NCBI GenBank assembly: GCA_002295635.1
Contig: DBHK01000019.1
Span: forward strand, 1 to 64,000
Direction: 5' to 3'
Source: UBA830 sp002295635
Lineage (GTDB): Bacteria; Pseudomonadota; Alphaproteobacteria; MPNO01; UBA830
Length of the DNA: 64,000 nt
The position numbers and the translations under genes were made by a program. Below the pieces are notes generated by a model, which saw only the letters and a program-made list of their open reading frames with translations, did not search any database and was not told the DNA's origin. Positions 33,402 through 43,176 of the stretch are shown piece after piece (positions within the stretch are counted from its first letter, which is position 1; every line of letters starts with the position of its first letter).

Positions 33402-35485
33402 AAGGCATCGCTCCCAATGGTGATGTTCAGATTGCCATAACTATCGACTACGAGCGTATCGCCTGGATGAAGCACGGTGGTCGAGGCGTGTTCCTCGATC
33501 AAAGCGGGTCCATTGATTGTGTTGCCCGCTAATAGGCAAGTTCTATCCCAAGTGTCGGTATCAACTTTTTCGTGGCCGAACCGAACCTGTCGCATCCCAG
33601 TATGAGAACCGTCTGATGGCGTTTCTCCGCCGCGGTCGATGCGTGTAAGTTCTGGTTTTTCGAGCATACCCGTCACCGTCACTCGAAGGCTTACGATTTC
33701 GCTCCGTTCCTGCGGTGCGCAGGTTCCGTAACGTAGGTCATGAACGGCATCGAAACGTTCTTTGATCCCGGCTCGATCTTCATTGGTAAAAAGATCTGCG
33801 GAGAGATCTACTGTCACGGAATGTTCCTGTCCGACATAGCGCATATCTGCAGCACGGCTTACTACAATCCGCTCGGGCGTGGTTGATACTCTCTTGATTT
33901 CGGAGATACCCTCCGCCTCCAACTCATTAAAAACCGTTTCTAGTTCCTCGAAATTTGCATCGGAAAGTCGGGAAAATCGTGAACGGACATAGTCATAGCG
34001 AAGGTCCGAAAAAAGCATCCCAAAAGCTGAAAAATGCCCGGGTGAATAAGGTATAATGACTTTTTGGATTCCCATTTCGCGTGCAATATTGCAAGCGTGT
34101 AACGGCCCTGCACCGCCATAAGCGACCATCGCGAAGTCGCCTGCATTGAGCCCTCGTTCTGTAGTTACGGCCTTGACAGCATGGGACATGGAAGTAACCG
34201 CAATGCGGAGAATACCCTGCGCTGCATCCGCTGTTTCGAGGTTGAGAGGAATGGCTACTTTTTCATTGATTGCTTCGCTAGCTAAGGCTAAGTCGAGCGT
34301 CATTTCGCCTCCCAAGAAACGATCCGGGGATAAACGTCCCAGATATACGTTGGCATCTGTTACTGTGGGGATACGGCCGCCCTGGCCATAACATGCCGGT
34401 CCCGGCTGGGCTCCCGCGCTTTGCGGTCCCACTCGCAGACCCCCCTCGTCGGCGACGCGAGCGATCGAGCCGCCACCGGTGCCTACTTCGAAAATATCCA
34501 TCATGGCGATCTGAACGGGAAGCGCGCGTTCGTATCCACCAATCAACGCACTTCCGGTAGTGAGAGCTTGGCCTTCATGAATGACGCCTGCCTTGGCCGT
34601 TGTACCACCCATGTCGAAGGCGATGGCGTTTTCAAGTCCGATAGCATCGCAAAGGGCCTGAGTGCCGATAACCCCCGCGGCCGGTCCTGACTCAAGCATA
34701 CGTACGCACTGACGTTGCGCCTGATCGCCGTCATACAAACCGCCAGTAGATTGGACGACCAAGAATGATCCATCGAACCCATCTTTGCGGATGCGGTCAT
34801 CAATGCCTGCGATATAGCTTTTTACTTTTGGCCCGATGTAAGCATTTGCGACCACTGTGGAACACCGCTCGAACTCACGGTATTCTTGGCTCAGTTCATG
34901 CGAGGTTGACACGAATACGTCTGGTAGTTCCTCCTCCACGATCTGCCTTACGCGCAGTTCGTGCGCAGGATTTGCGTAGCAGTGTAGTAGCAGGATTGCG
35001 ACTGCCTCCACCCGTTCGAGACGCAGCCGGGCACATGTTTCACGGACGCGGTTTTCGTCGAGCGGTTTGTATATTTCACCTTCAGCGTAGAGACGTTCCT
35101 CAACCTCAAAACGCAATGCGCGTTCGACCAGCGGTTCATGTTTCTGAAAGAAAAGATTATATGCGTCGGGCCGGTTCACGCGGCCGATCTCATATATGTC
35201 TCGGAAACCCTCTGTAATCAGTAGAGCGGTTCTGGCGCCCGTTCGTTCCAGCATTGTATTAATGGCTACGGTCGACCCGTGGAGAAAAAGGCTGGCCTGT
35301 GGAAAGGCTATTCCGGTTTTGTCCACGCCTTGTGCTATACCGTCGATCAGGCTGTCAGGAGTGGAGAGGGTCTTGCCAAAGACCAGACGTCCGTCCGATG
35401 GGTCAAATGCGGCGACATCGGTAAAAGTGCCGCCGATATCGGCGGCTAAACGAATGCGCGATCCTATAGCATTGCATTCGGTCAA
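33398..35485 (-). CDS. HyuA-type ATP-dependent subunit of hydantoinase/oxoprolinase family
   Basis: 695-residue ASKHA-fold subunit. IRLAADIGGTFTDVAAF is the ATP-phosphate-binding motif, FLHGSTVAINTMLERTGARTALLIT follows, and AIAFDMGGTTAKAGVI is the second phosphate motif. The C-terminal region has MRYVGQEHSVTVDL. The start is TTG at 35485, supported by GGAGG 8 bases upstream; no in-frame ATG lies near. It overlaps hyuB by 4 bp as one transcription unit. Whether the pair is a hydantoinase, oxoprolinase or carboxylase cannot be told. Confidence 0.9.
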   Translation of the reverse strand: MTECNAIGSRIRLAADIGGTFTDVAAFDPSDGRLVFGKTLSTPDSLIDGIAQGVDKTGIAFPQASLFLHGSTVAINTMLERTGARTALLITEGFRDIYEIGRVNRPDAYNLFFQKHEPLVERALRFEVEERLYAEGEIYKPLDENRVRETCARLRLERVEAVAILLLHCYANPAHELRVRQIVEEELPDVFVSTSHELSQEYREFERCSTVVANAYIGPKVKSYIAGIDDRIRKDGFDGSFLVVQSTGGLYDGDQAQRQCVRMLESGPAAGVIGTQALCDAIGLENAIAFDMGGTTAKAGVIHEGQALTTGSALIGGYERALPVQIAMMDIFEVGTGGGSIARVADEGGLRVGPQSAGAQPGPACYGQGGRIPTVTDANVYLGRLSPDRFLGGEMTLDLALASEAINEKVAIPLNLETADAAQGILRIAVTSMSHAVKAVTTERGLNAGDFAMVAYGGAGPLHACNIAREMGIQKVIIPYSPGHFSAFGMLFSDLRYDYVRSRFSRLSDANFEELETVFNELEAEGISEIKRVSTTPERIVVSRAADMRYVGQEHSVTVDLSADLFTNEDRAGIKERFDAVHDLRYGTCAPQERSEIVSLRVTVTGMLEKPELTRIDRGGETPSDGSHTGMRQVRFGHEKVDTDTWDRTCLLAGNTINGPALIEEHASTTVLHPGDTLVVDSYGNLNITIGSDAL

Positions 35486-35652
35486 ATGAATGTCCTCCTT
35501 TTGAAGCGTCTCAATCGTATGGGTTCCAAGTTAATTCCGCCATGCAGATTGCACTAAAAGATATTTTTTTGCCGGGCTCCGCCCGTCAACCTCTATATAT
35601 TATTTCGATGGAGCGTTACTGACCACGTTAATTTGGGATAGTGGAGACTCAA

Positions 35653-35810
35653 ATGAGCGGTATTTTGATTGTCACTGGCGGTGGACGGGCAATTAGCGCG
35701 AAAACGAGTATAACGACGGCGGCAGCTGGCTGTTATCTGATGAGGCGAGCTATGTCAGTGGAACTATTCTTAATGTGACGGGGGCTCATTGGTTCGACAC
35801 CGTGATATAG
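35653..35810 (+). pseudogene. Collapsed short-chain dehydrogenase (SDR) remnant
   Basis: The first 16 codons from ATG 35653 read MSGILIVTGGGRAISA, a typical SDR N-terminus around the nucleotide-binding glycines. After a short junction, frame +2 from 35727 reads WLLSDEASYVSGTILNVTG, the SDR C-terminal signature. About 600-650 bp that an intact 250-residue SDR would need are missing between them, and the two parts are in different frames. This is the footprint of an internal deletion. It fills the gap between hyuA and the DUF1330 gene. Confidence 0.8.
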
Positions 35811-35814
35811 TAGC

Positions 35815-36126
35815 CTATGGCCTCGGCGTTAAATCTCCCGCCTCGACAATCGTCAGCTCGTTATCTCCGACATTGTTCTGCCGGCGAAACTTTGCTGCAG
35901 ATTTATATTCCTCTGAATTGAAGCATGACTCCGCATCTTCCATCGAAGCGAACTCGATCACGATGAAGCGATCGAAATATTCACGTCCTTCCAGTGTCTT
36001 TTGGTCGCCGCCACGGGTCAGTATTTTTCCATTAAATTTTTCTAGAATCCCCGGAACTTGATTTGCATATTTCATGTATTCGTTTTGATCATTGACCTTC
36101 GCGCGTGCAATCCAGTATGCGGCCAT
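35815..36126 (-). CDS. DUF1330-family protein
   Basis: 103-residue ferredoxin-like (dimeric alpha/beta barrel) protein. AAYWIARAKVNDQNEYMKYANQVPGIL, GGDQKTLEG and FDRFIVIEFASMEDAESCFNSEEYKSA match DUF1330. ATG at 36126 has GGGAGG 7 bases upstream. The family has no firm function. It stands alone between an SDR remnant and a divergent VOC gene, 117 bp away. Confidence 0.85.
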   Translation of the reverse strand: MAAYWIARAKVNDQNEYMKYANQVPGILEKFNGKILTRGGDQKTLEGREYFDRFIVIEFASMEDAESCFNSEEYKSAAKFRRQNNVGDNELTIVEAGDLTPRP

Positions 36127-36243
36127 TTTGGAACCTCCCTGTTAAAATCCGGGGTTTCTATATCCCACTTACTATGAGGTTGGTATTCCTATGAAATCAT
36201 TTACGATTTAAAAAATATTGGGATATTTAAGATCGGAGTTTAT

Positions 36244-36702
36244 ATGCCGCTCACCAACCTTGAACACTTTCTGATCCAGACAGGTGACTTTGAAGGTACA
36301 GTCAACCAGCATACCGATGTGCTGGGCATGGAAGAAGGGCCGCATCCCGATTTTAAAATAGCAGTCAGTCGGCTATATATCGGTCGGCAGGCAGTTCAGC
36401 ATGTTACGGTGGGTGGTGAACCTGTGTCAGAGAACTGGAAAAAATATTTAGAAAGGAATACTCCGGTACTCAAAAGTATTGGCGTGGTCGACTGTGTTAC
36501 TTATAGAGCGTCGGGACTTCGGGAGATGATGGTGCATCTCGATGTCAACGGCATGGCGTACACCGAGCGTAAGGTGGAAGACCATGAACTATCGCAACGT
36601 TTCCTTATGGATCCATATAAGGAAAAAGTGGAACTGAATTTTATCGCGGAAAAAGCCAGAGGTATCTCGTCAGATGTCAGTACCGTTGACATTTCTGACT
36701 GA
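36244..36702 (+). CDS. VOC-superfamily (glyoxalase/extradiol dioxygenase-like) protein
   Basis: 152 residues, single VOC domain. LTNLEHFLIQTGDFEGTVN opens the first beta-alpha-beta-beta-beta unit and RFLMDPYKEKVELNFI closes the second with the usual metal-site Glu. His in LEHFL and the Glu near the end are candidate metal ligands. Possible roles are lyase, isomerase, dioxygenase or binding protein. ATG at 36244 has GGAG 5 bases upstream. It is followed by a glutathione transferase, 47 bp away. Confidence 0.8.
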   Translation: MPLTNLEHFLIQTGDFEGTVNQHTDVLGMEEGPHPDFKIAVSRLYIGRQAVQHVTVGGEPVSENWKKYLERNTPVLKSIGVVDCVTYRASGLREMMVHLDVNGMAYTERKVEDHELSQRFLMDPYKEKVELNFIAEKARGISSDVSTVDISD

Positions 36703-36749
36703 CATCTTGCGTTATCGAATTGCGCTAAGAATTGAGGGAAAACTATATC

Positions 36750-37382
36750 GTGATTGATCTCTATACATGGGCTACGCCAAACGGCAGAAAAGTATCGATG
36801 ATGCTCGAAGAGTGCGAACTTGAGTATAAGGCGCACCCCATAAACATTTCGAAGGACCAACAATTTGCGCCTGAATTTCTAAAAGTTAGCCCAAACAACA
36901 AAATTCCAGCTATCGTTGATAATGACACCAGAAAATCCCTGATGGAATCGGGAGCGATCATGATGTATCTCTCGGAAAAGACAGGTAAATTTTTGCCTCA
37001 GGACCCTGAGCGCAAGTGGTCCTCCATCCAGTGGCTTATGTTTCAAATGGGTGGGGTTGGACCAATTTTTGGCCAGTGCCACCATTTCACTAAACATAAT
37101 TCCGGAAAGGTACCGTATGCTGAGGATCGATATCACAAAGAGACCAAGCGCCTTTACGGGGTCATGAACGACAGGCTCGCCAAATCAGGTTTTCTAGGTT
37201 GTGAAGACTTTACCATAGCTGATATGGCGGTTTGGCCTTGGGTGGCTCGGTTCGACTGGCAGTCCATAAATCTTAACGAATTTCCGAACGTCAAACGCTG
37301 GTATTTGGAAATACTCGAAAGGCCAGCTACCCGCCGCGGTTGGAACGTTCCGGAAAATCAACAGGAAATACCGATGCCGTAA
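36750..37382 (+). CDS. Glutathione S-transferase, YfcG/Nu-class-like
   Basis: 210-residue cytosolic GST. The thioredoxin-like N-terminal domain begins IDLYTWATPNGRKVSMMLEE and has KIPAIVD and the glutathione-gamma-Glu contact ESGAIMMYL. The helical C-terminal domain holds DFTIADMAVWPWVAR. GTG at 36750 is chosen because GAGGGA sits 10 bases upstream and the protein then starts at the first strand; TTG at 36732 is less likely. YfcG-type enzymes act as disulfide reductases or in ring/ether cleavage. The specific role is unknown. Confidence 0.88.
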   Translation: MIDLYTWATPNGRKVSMMLEECELEYKAHPINISKDQQFAPEFLKVSPNNKIPAIVDNDTRKSLMESGAIMMYLSEKTGKFLPQDPERKWSSIQWLMFQMGGVGPIFGQCHHFTKHNSGKVPYAEDRYHKETKRLYGVMNDRLAKSGFLGCEDFTIADMAVWPWVARFDWQSINLNEFPNVKRWYLEILERPATRRGWNVPENQQEIPMP

Positions 37383-37448
37383 TTTGGGCCAGCCTTCGGG
37401 TCAACTTTTTTATTTGACAAAGCACCGTTCGATTTTGGACTTGTACCT

Positions 37449-38264
37449 ATGCGAATTACCAAAATAAAATCTGGATGGATTTCTAGGTCCCACCGTGCGA
37501 TATCGCCATTCCGGCTTGTTCGCCCAACCACATCTCAAGAAGCGGTTGAGGCATTGTCACAGTCGCCGAAAAGCACTTTCATCGCCGGCGGTATAGATTT
37601 AGTCAGGCGCATGCGGAGCGGCGACGAGTGGGAAACTATTATAGACGTTTCTTCCATTGACCGTATGCGCTCTATAACCGAGGAAGATGGTTGTATCAAA
37701 ATCGGCGCGCTGGCAACCCATCGAGATATCGAAACGAATGTGCTTCTTGCGGAAAAATTGCCAGATTTTCAGGCTGCCTGGACCACTATCGGTAATGTCC
37801 GGGTCCGTATTGCAGGTACAATGGGCGGTAATATTCTGGCGAGGGAAGCCAGCTACGATGGCCACGTGATTTTAGGCGTACTGGATGCATATTTTGTTTT
37901 CTGCACTGGTGAGGGTGATATCACTGTCTCAGCTCATGATTGCACACGAGCATTTCCCGCCGGTGGGTTGCTAACCTCTGTGCATATCCCAATAGTGACA
38001 CATAGAAAAATGTTTTTTGACCGTACCCTCAAGCCGTCGGTGAGCGTTGCTGTTTCTTTTGAAAAGGGTCGGTATTCAATCGGTATCGGTTGTGCCTTCC
38101 CCGAGCCGCTATTTCAGATTGGTGTTGGCGATATAGATGCCACAGATATTTCTGATTTTCTGCCGGACCCGATAGACAACCCCGTGGGAGGCTCGGCGTA
38201 TAGGCGGCGGATGGCAGGTGTCTTGGCCACACGTCTTAAGAACAAAATTTTGGCTGGAATATAG
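37449..38264 (+). CDS. FAD-binding medium subunit of xanthine dehydrogenase/CO dehydrogenase family
   Basis: 271-residue CoxM/NdhF-type subunit. The FAD-binding pieces STFIAGGIDLVRRMRSG and TTIGNVRVRIAGTMGGNIL are clear, and the C-terminal domain ends with GSAYRRRMAGVLATRL. It passes electrons from the 2Fe-2S subunit to an acceptor. It is the first gene of an M-S-L trio; the start of the small subunit is 4 bp from its stop. ATG at 37449 has only a weak ribosome-binding site. Its second glycine loop is less canonical than in most relatives. Confidence 0.87.
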   Translation: MRITKIKSGWISRSHRAISPFRLVRPTTSQEAVEALSQSPKSTFIAGGIDLVRRMRSGDEWETIIDVSSIDRMRSITEEDGCIKIGALATHRDIETNVLLAEKLPDFQAAWTTIGNVRVRIAGTMGGNILAREASYDGHVILGVLDAYFVFCTGEGDITVSAHDCTRAFPAGGLLTSVHIPIVTHRKMFFDRTLKPSVSVAVSFEKGRYSIGIGCAFPEPLFQIGVGDIDATDISDFLPDPIDNPVGGSAYRRRMAGVLATRLKNKILAGI

Positions 38265-38267
38265 TTG

Positions 38268-38762
38268 ATGTCGGGCGATTTAGTGTTCGTGTCATTTCAA
38301 GTTAACGGTGAGGAAACCTCCTTTCACGTTAGTTCTGAGGAGATGCTGATAGATGTCTTGCGTGAACGGGTTGGTATTACCGGGACGAAGCTCTCCTGCG
38401 ATGTAGGCGCCTGCGGCGCTTGCACGGTATTGCTCAACGGTAAGCCTGCAGCCTCTTGTAACACCTTTGCGTGGCAGGCCGCGAATGGCGATGTAAAAAC
38501 TGTAGAAGGCCTCGCAGGCGCTAATGGTGAACTGGACCCCGTACAGGCAGCATTCATAGAACACAGCTCTTTTCAGTGCGGTTACTGTACTCCGGGCATG
38601 ATAATGCTAGCGCGAGCATTACTAGATTATAACCTGTCTCCGGCGCGAAATGAAATTCGCGAATGGATGGGGGCAAACATATGCCGATGTACGGGATACG
38701 AAATGATCATAGATGCGGTAGAGGACGCAGCCAGACGCGAACGGGAGATCTCTGATGAATGA
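38268..38762 (+). CDS. [2Fe-2S] small subunit of xanthine dehydrogenase/CO dehydrogenase family
   Basis: 164-residue ferredoxin-type subunit. The plant-type cluster ligands are C44, C49, C52 and C64; the second cluster uses C104, C107, C139 and C141 (QCGYCTPGM, CRCTGYEMI). It carries electrons between the Mo site and FAD. ATG at 38268; its stop overlaps the large-subunit start by 8 bp. It is the only small subunit in the window, whereas four large subunits are present. Confidence 0.95.
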   Translation: MSGDLVFVSFQVNGEETSFHVSSEEMLIDVLRERVGITGTKLSCDVGACGACTVLLNGKPAASCNTFAWQAANGDVKTVEGLAGANGELDPVQAAFIEHSSFQCGYCTPGMIMLARALLDYNLSPARNEIREWMGANICRCTGYEMIIDAVEDAARREREISDE

Positions 38763-41049
38763 GACTTCGCCGGCACTGAGCGTAGTTGGCGCCGATCTAC
38801 CCCGCACCGACTCGGTTCCAAAAACGACCGGAGCTGCCGTCTATACGGTAGATGTCAGTTTCCCCGGTATGTTGCACGCAAAAGTCTTACGTTCTCCCCA
38901 TGCCCACGCTCGCGTGGTGTCAGTTGACGCGTCTGCCGCTCGAGGGATGCCCGGCATTCACGCCGTTCTGACGCGCGATGAGCTCGACGGTCTAAGTCCA
39001 GTATACGGATATTTCATCAAGGACCAGCCAATTATCGGTATGGATAAGGTCAGGTATGTCGGGGATCCAGTTGCAGCGGTCGCTGCCGAGACCGAACATC
39101 AAGCGATTGCTGCACTCGAAAAAATCAAAGTGGAGTATGATCTACTACCGGTGCTAGCGAACATAGAAGACGCTATGGCAAAGGGTGCAGCTGAGCTCTT
39201 CGAAGAGGAGCCACTAGGGATCATCCCTGCTTACGGTCAAGGTGCAAGTGGTCACCGTCGGATCGGGCCGAATAATTGTTATCGGTTTTCATATGAAACC
39301 GGCAACGCTTCGTCGGCGTTCAATAAATGCGATCATGTTTTCGAAGATCGCTTTGTCTTTTCTCGAGACCAGCATTTTCATCTCGAACCATTTGTCTCTG
39401 TCGCGAGGTATGAAGGGGATGTAATAGAGGTTTGGAGCAGTTGTCAAAACCCGTTCCCATTACGAAAGGAGTTGGCACGAGTATTCCGGCACCCGGAAAA
39501 CCGCATAAGGGTTAAAGTGCCTTATATAGGCGCAGGCTACGGAGCAAAAAATAACTGCAAGGCGGAACCACTAGCGATCTTGTTGGCGAAGCTGTCGGGT
39601 CGACCGGTGCGATTTTGCATGACAATGGAAGAAAATTTTCTGACCCAGTGCCAACATGCGGCGGTTCTCGAAATAAAGTCGGGTGTAATGGATGATGGGA
39701 CATTCGTTGCTCGTAGCGGCCACATTCTTTTGAACGCCGGAGCCTATTCAGACGCCAGCCCGCTGGTTGCGGAAAAGGCTGGTTATCGGCTGCCAGGACC
39801 CTACAGGTGGCAGCACCTCGATATCGACTGCGACTGTATTTTGACAAACACAACGCCTGCCGGGCCCTACCGTGGGTTTGGCGGTACTCAGGCGTGTTGG
39901 GCGTCGGAGTCCCAGGTAGACATCATTGCGCGAGCGCTTGAGCGCGATCCTATGGATCTGCGCATCCAAAATTTAAAAAGTTTAGGCGAGGCTTATGTAC
40001 CGGGAGAAAGCGGTTTGGACTCCGATTTGAGTGCCGGTATGTCCCTCGTTGCTGGCAAAATTGGATACAATGGCCGCAAGTCGGGCGAGGGTCGGGGTAT
40101 GGGCCTTTCCATAGGATTTAAGGACGCCGGTGGGGTAAATAAACCGGCACAGGCCCGGGTCCGGATAACTACAAATGGTGGTATTTATCTGCAGTGTGGG
40201 ACAGTCGAAATTGGGCAGGGCGTCCACACAGCGCTATCGCAGATAGTAGCCGAGTTGCTGAACGCTCCGCTAGATCGAGTGAGTTATCCCGCTCTGGACA
40301 CCGACTACACGCCCTTCGATCAGGGTACTAATGCTAGCTCCGCTATTGTTGTTATGGCGAAAGCTGTGGAGGAAGCCGCGCTCCAGGCGAAAATGAAAGT
40401 GCTCAATTTTGCTGCTGATCAGCTGGAGTGTTCGATAGATGACATTCAGCTTGATGATTGGTCTATCCGAAAGGGCAATCAATCCTATCCACTGCCGTTT
40501 ATGATTATGCGGTATTACGGCGGAACTGGATACGAATTCACCGGGGAAGGTTTTTACAAAGTAAAGATGGATCATTCCGCGCCGTTAGAGACCCAGTGTG
40601 TTTCTTGGGAATTCGGCTGGGGTGCTGCAGAAGTTGAAGTCGACACTGAAACGGGGCTGGTACAGCTGAAGCAGCTCGTTGTATCCGGCGATGCAGGGCG
40701 GGCGATTAATCCGAGGGTTTGCCGTGGCCAGGATGAAGGATCTGCTGTGATGGGTCTTACAGGAGCTTTATTTCCTTGCATGGTTTACGATGAGGCGGTC
40801 TTAATTAATGGTAATGGTCTCGACTATAGAGTTCCCCGGTCAACGGATCTAAACGATGGTTTTATCTCAATTCTACAGGAGCAGGGGCATGGACCCGGTC
40901 CCTATGGTGCGAAGAGTGTTGGTGAGGGGTGTATATTGCCAGTGGCATCAGCAATCGCAAATGCAATAGAGGACGCAATCGGCGTCCGGATCAGGGAACT
41001 GCCAATGACCCCTGAGCGTGTACTAGCTGCAATAGATGCCAGTCGGTAG
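38755..41049 (+). CDS. Molybdopterin large subunit of xanthine dehydrogenase family, complete M-S-L set
   Basis: 764-residue Mo-binding subunit. N-terminal LHAKVLRSPHAHARVVSVD is typical, PAGPYRGFGGTQACWASESQ is the Mo-site loop, and the base Glu is E724 in GAKSVGEGC. It lacks the form I CO-dehydrogenase loop (AYxCSFR), so a hydroxylase of an (N-hetero)aromatic or aldehyde substrate is likelier than CO oxidation. Co-transcribed with the FAD and iron-sulfur genes upstream. A bidirectional terminator hairpin follows at 41069. Substrate unknown. Confidence 0.92.
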   Translation: MNETSPALSVVGADLPRTDSVPKTTGAAVYTVDVSFPGMLHAKVLRSPHAHARVVSVDASAARGMPGIHAVLTRDELDGLSPVYGYFIKDQPIIGMDKVRYVGDPVAAVAAETEHQAIAALEKIKVEYDLLPVLANIEDAMAKGAAELFEEEPLGIIPAYGQGASGHRRIGPNNCYRFSYETGNASSAFNKCDHVFEDRFVFSRDQHFHLEPFVSVARYEGDVIEVWSSCQNPFPLRKELARVFRHPENRIRVKVPYIGAGYGAKNNCKAEPLAILLAKLSGRPVRFCMTMEENFLTQCQHAAVLEIKSGVMDDGTFVARSGHILLNAGAYSDASPLVAEKAGYRLPGPYRWQHLDIDCDCILTNTTPAGPYRGFGGTQACWASESQVDIIARALERDPMDLRIQNLKSLGEAYVPGESGLDSDLSAGMSLVAGKIGYNGRKSGEGRGMGLSIGFKDAGGVNKPAQARVRITTNGGIYLQCGTVEIGQGVHTALSQIVAELLNAPLDRVSYPALDTDYTPFDQGTNASSAIVVMAKAVEEAALQAKMKVLNFAADQLECSIDDIQLDDWSIRKGNQSYPLPFMIMRYYGGTGYEFTGEGFYKVKMDHSAPLETQCVSWEFGWGAAEVEVDTETGLVQLKQLVVSGDAGRAINPRVCRGQDEGSAVMGLTGALFPCMVYDEAVLINGNGLDYRVPRSTDLNDGFISILQEQGHGPGPYGAKSVGEGCILPVASAIANAIEDAIGVRIRELPMTPERVLAAIDASR

Positions 41050-41068
41050 CTTGATTGACCAAAGAATT

Positions 41069-41100
41069 AGAAAAAGGCCGGCATTTTCCCGCCTTTTTCT
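41069..41100. terminator. Bidirectional rho-independent terminator
   Basis: Perfect 10-bp arms AGAAAAAGGC (41069-41078) and GCCTTTTTCT (41091-41100) with a 12-base loop. A-rich and T-rich flanks give a U-tract in either direction. It lies between the stops of the convergent large-subunit gene (ends 41049) and TRAP permease gene (ends 41118). Confidence 0.85.
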
Positions 41101-41117
41101 ATCAACTCATCTTGCGG

Positions 41118-43112
41118 TCAAACACTACCTCCAGAATCCGAAGTCGCCTTTTTATCCCGTCGGTTAGTGACGTAATCTTTGCTGAGTACAAAGATACCAA
41201 GCAAAAGACCAGCACCGTTGATCACTAATCCGTTTGGTATGGCATCAGCCGGCAAGAGCAACAGAATACCAGCTACAAAAAACATCAGTCGAGCGGGTAT
41301 CGAAAGCTGACCGAACATATATCCGATCAGGCCACAGGAAGCGATCCAAACGCCGATAAAGGCTGTGACGGTTGTCGAAATAATGTCAATAGCACTGCCC
41401 TGTCCTAGTAGAGACGGTGATAGGACAAATACAAATGGGATTACATAGGCAATCCAGCCCAGACGAACGGCAGTTGCACCTGTTTCCATTGGTTTCGATC
41501 CCGCCAATGACGCCGCCGCAAAAGCGGCTATTGCAACTGGCGGCGTGATCATTGACATCAACCCGAAGTAAAGTACGAACATATGTGCCGCGATTGGGTT
41601 TACCCCTAGTTTGATCAGCGAAGGCGCGATCATCGTTGCAAGTAACAGATAGATAGCAGAGGTTGGCATCCCCATTCCGAGGAGAATTGAGACTAACGCC
41701 GTAAGAACGAGCAACAGGAATAGGCTATCTTCGCCAACAGCCGCCAGCACTAGGGTAAGTGCTTGACCGAGACCAGTTCGATCCAATATCGCTATGATAA
41801 TGCCAGCCATAGCACCGATAACCACAATATCAGCAGACGAGCGTCCGGCCCCGGCTACAGAATCCCAAAGCTGTTTTATATTAATCCTCTTGCCATGATA
41901 TCCGAATATTATACTAACGATTGCGACGCTTATAGCAGCCCAGAATGCAGATTCCTGTGGGGGCAAATTAAGCGAGAAAAGCGTGTAGATCAGTACTATG
42001 TAGGGTAGAACAAAGAACCAACCTTCTTTCATCACCCGCGTGAAGGCTGGAATTCGGTCTTCCGGTAGGGGAGCGATGCCCTTTTTTGCAGCCTCGAGGT
42101 CAGCCTGAACGAATACAGCAAGGTAGTAGAGAGCACTAGGGACAAGTGCTGCTAATATGATCTCGGTATATTCAAGCTCAAGAAGTTCCGCCATAAGGAA
42201 AGCTGCGGCGCCCATTATAGGCGGCATTATCTGTCCGCCGGTTGAAGCTACTGCCTCAATTGCACCTGCACTTTTCGCGTCGTAACCCGCCTGTCTCATA
42301 AGGGGTATAGTTATAACGCCAGTAGAGGCTACGTTAGAAACAGCGGATCCGGATATCGATCCGAACAGACCAGATGCGACTACAGCGATTTTCGCCGACC
42401 CACCGCGAGACCTCCCCATCAAAGCCGCAGCGACGTCGGTAAACCATTCAGAAGCCCCTGTATGCAGGAGAAGTTGGCCCATCCAAATAAATAGGACTAC
42501 CGTCAGAACAATAATTTTCATCGGTAATCCGAGGAGAGCAACATTGGTGACGCCCAATTCAGCTATCAGGCGTACCGGTTCTTGCTCTAGGCCCCTCATA
42601 ATTCCGGGTACATAATGGCCAACGAAAGAATACGCAACGAAGACAGAGAATACGATTGTTAAACTCCATCCGGTAGTTCGACGGAGTGCCTCCCAAGTGA
42701 GTGGAAGTAAAATGAGCCCGAGGATAAACATTTTGGGCCGCATGGCGTAGGGATTTAACTCAATGTCGCCATAAATATAACAAAGATAAAAACACGAAAT
42801 GATTCCAAGGACCGCAAGAAAGGCGTCATACCAAGGAAGATTTAGCCGTTTATTATCGCCATTGTATGGATATCTTATAAAAATTATTGCGAGAGTTAGG
42901 CCAAGACAGGCGAGACATGCTTGTTCATCGAACCATTCGAAGCCCATTTTGAGCCATAGTTCAACTGCCCAAGTCAATACTATCAATGTTATTAAAGCCC
43001 CGAGTACTCGAGTTAGATTTGTTACGAGAGCACTTTCCTCTCGCTGAGCGAGGAGCTTCGCTCCTTTTTGATTGGCACTTTGTTCTTGAGACGTCGATTG
43101 ATTGTCGGCCAC
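41118..43112 (-). CDS. TRAP transporter fused permease, 4TM/12TM (DctQM-type)
   Basis: 664-residue inner-membrane protein with about 16-18 hydrophobic segments. The 4TM small-permease-like part lies N-terminal (to about 170), and the large-permease part has SGSAVSNVASTGVITIPLMRQ, VEAVASTGGQIMPPIMGAAAF and GMGMPTSAIYLLLATMIAPSL, typical of TAXI-associated TRAP permeases. It imports organic acids with a TAXI receptor, driven by ion gradients. It lies on the same strand as the TAXI gene at 43654-44619 but is separated by the assembly gap and a terminator. The start is near 43112. Confidence 0.92.
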   Translation of the reverse strand: MADNQSTSQEQSANQKGAKLLAQREESALVTNLTRVLGALITLIVLTWAVELWLKMGFEWFDEQACLACLGLTLAIIFIRYPYNGDNKRLNLPWYDAFLAVLGIISCFYLCYIYGDIELNPYAMRPKMFILGLILLPLTWEALRRTTGWSLTIVFSVFVAYSFVGHYVPGIMRGLEQEPVRLIAELGVTNVALLGLPMKIIVLTVVLFIWMGQLLLHTGASEWFTDVAAALMGRSRGGSAKIAVVASGLFGSISGSAVSNVASTGVITIPLMRQAGYDAKSAGAIEAVASTGGQIMPPIMGAAAFLMAELLELEYTEIILAALVPSALYYLAVFVQADLEAAKKGIAPLPEDRIPAFTRVMKEGWFFVLPYIVLIYTLFSLNLPPQESAFWAAISVAIVSIIFGYHGKRINIKQLWDSVAGAGRSSADIVVIGAMAGIIIAILDRTGLGQALTLVLAAVGEDSLFLLLVLTALVSILLGMGMPTSAIYLLLATMIAPSLIKLGVNPIAAHMFVLYFGLMSMITPPVAIAAFAAASLAGSKPMETGATAVRLGWIAYVIPFVFVLSPSLLGQGSAIDIISTTVTAFIGVWIASCGLIGYMFGQLSIPARLMFFVAGILLLLPADAIPNGLVINGAGLLLGIFVLSKDYVTNRRDKKATSDSGGSV

Positions 43113-43176
43113 GTGAGGACCTCCACTACTTTCCCTGTTACCTTGCAGCGTTCCGCTTTTTAAAAGGCATTATTGA

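Noticed and set aside
35570..35595. CGGGC/GCCCG hairpin upstream of hyuA as a terminator
   Set aside because: Its T-run lies on the wrong side for either strand.
38755..41049. Calling the complete M-S-L set a carbon monoxide dehydrogenase
   Set aside because: The loop lacks the AYxCSFR signature of form I CoxL; family membership alone does not support CO oxidation.
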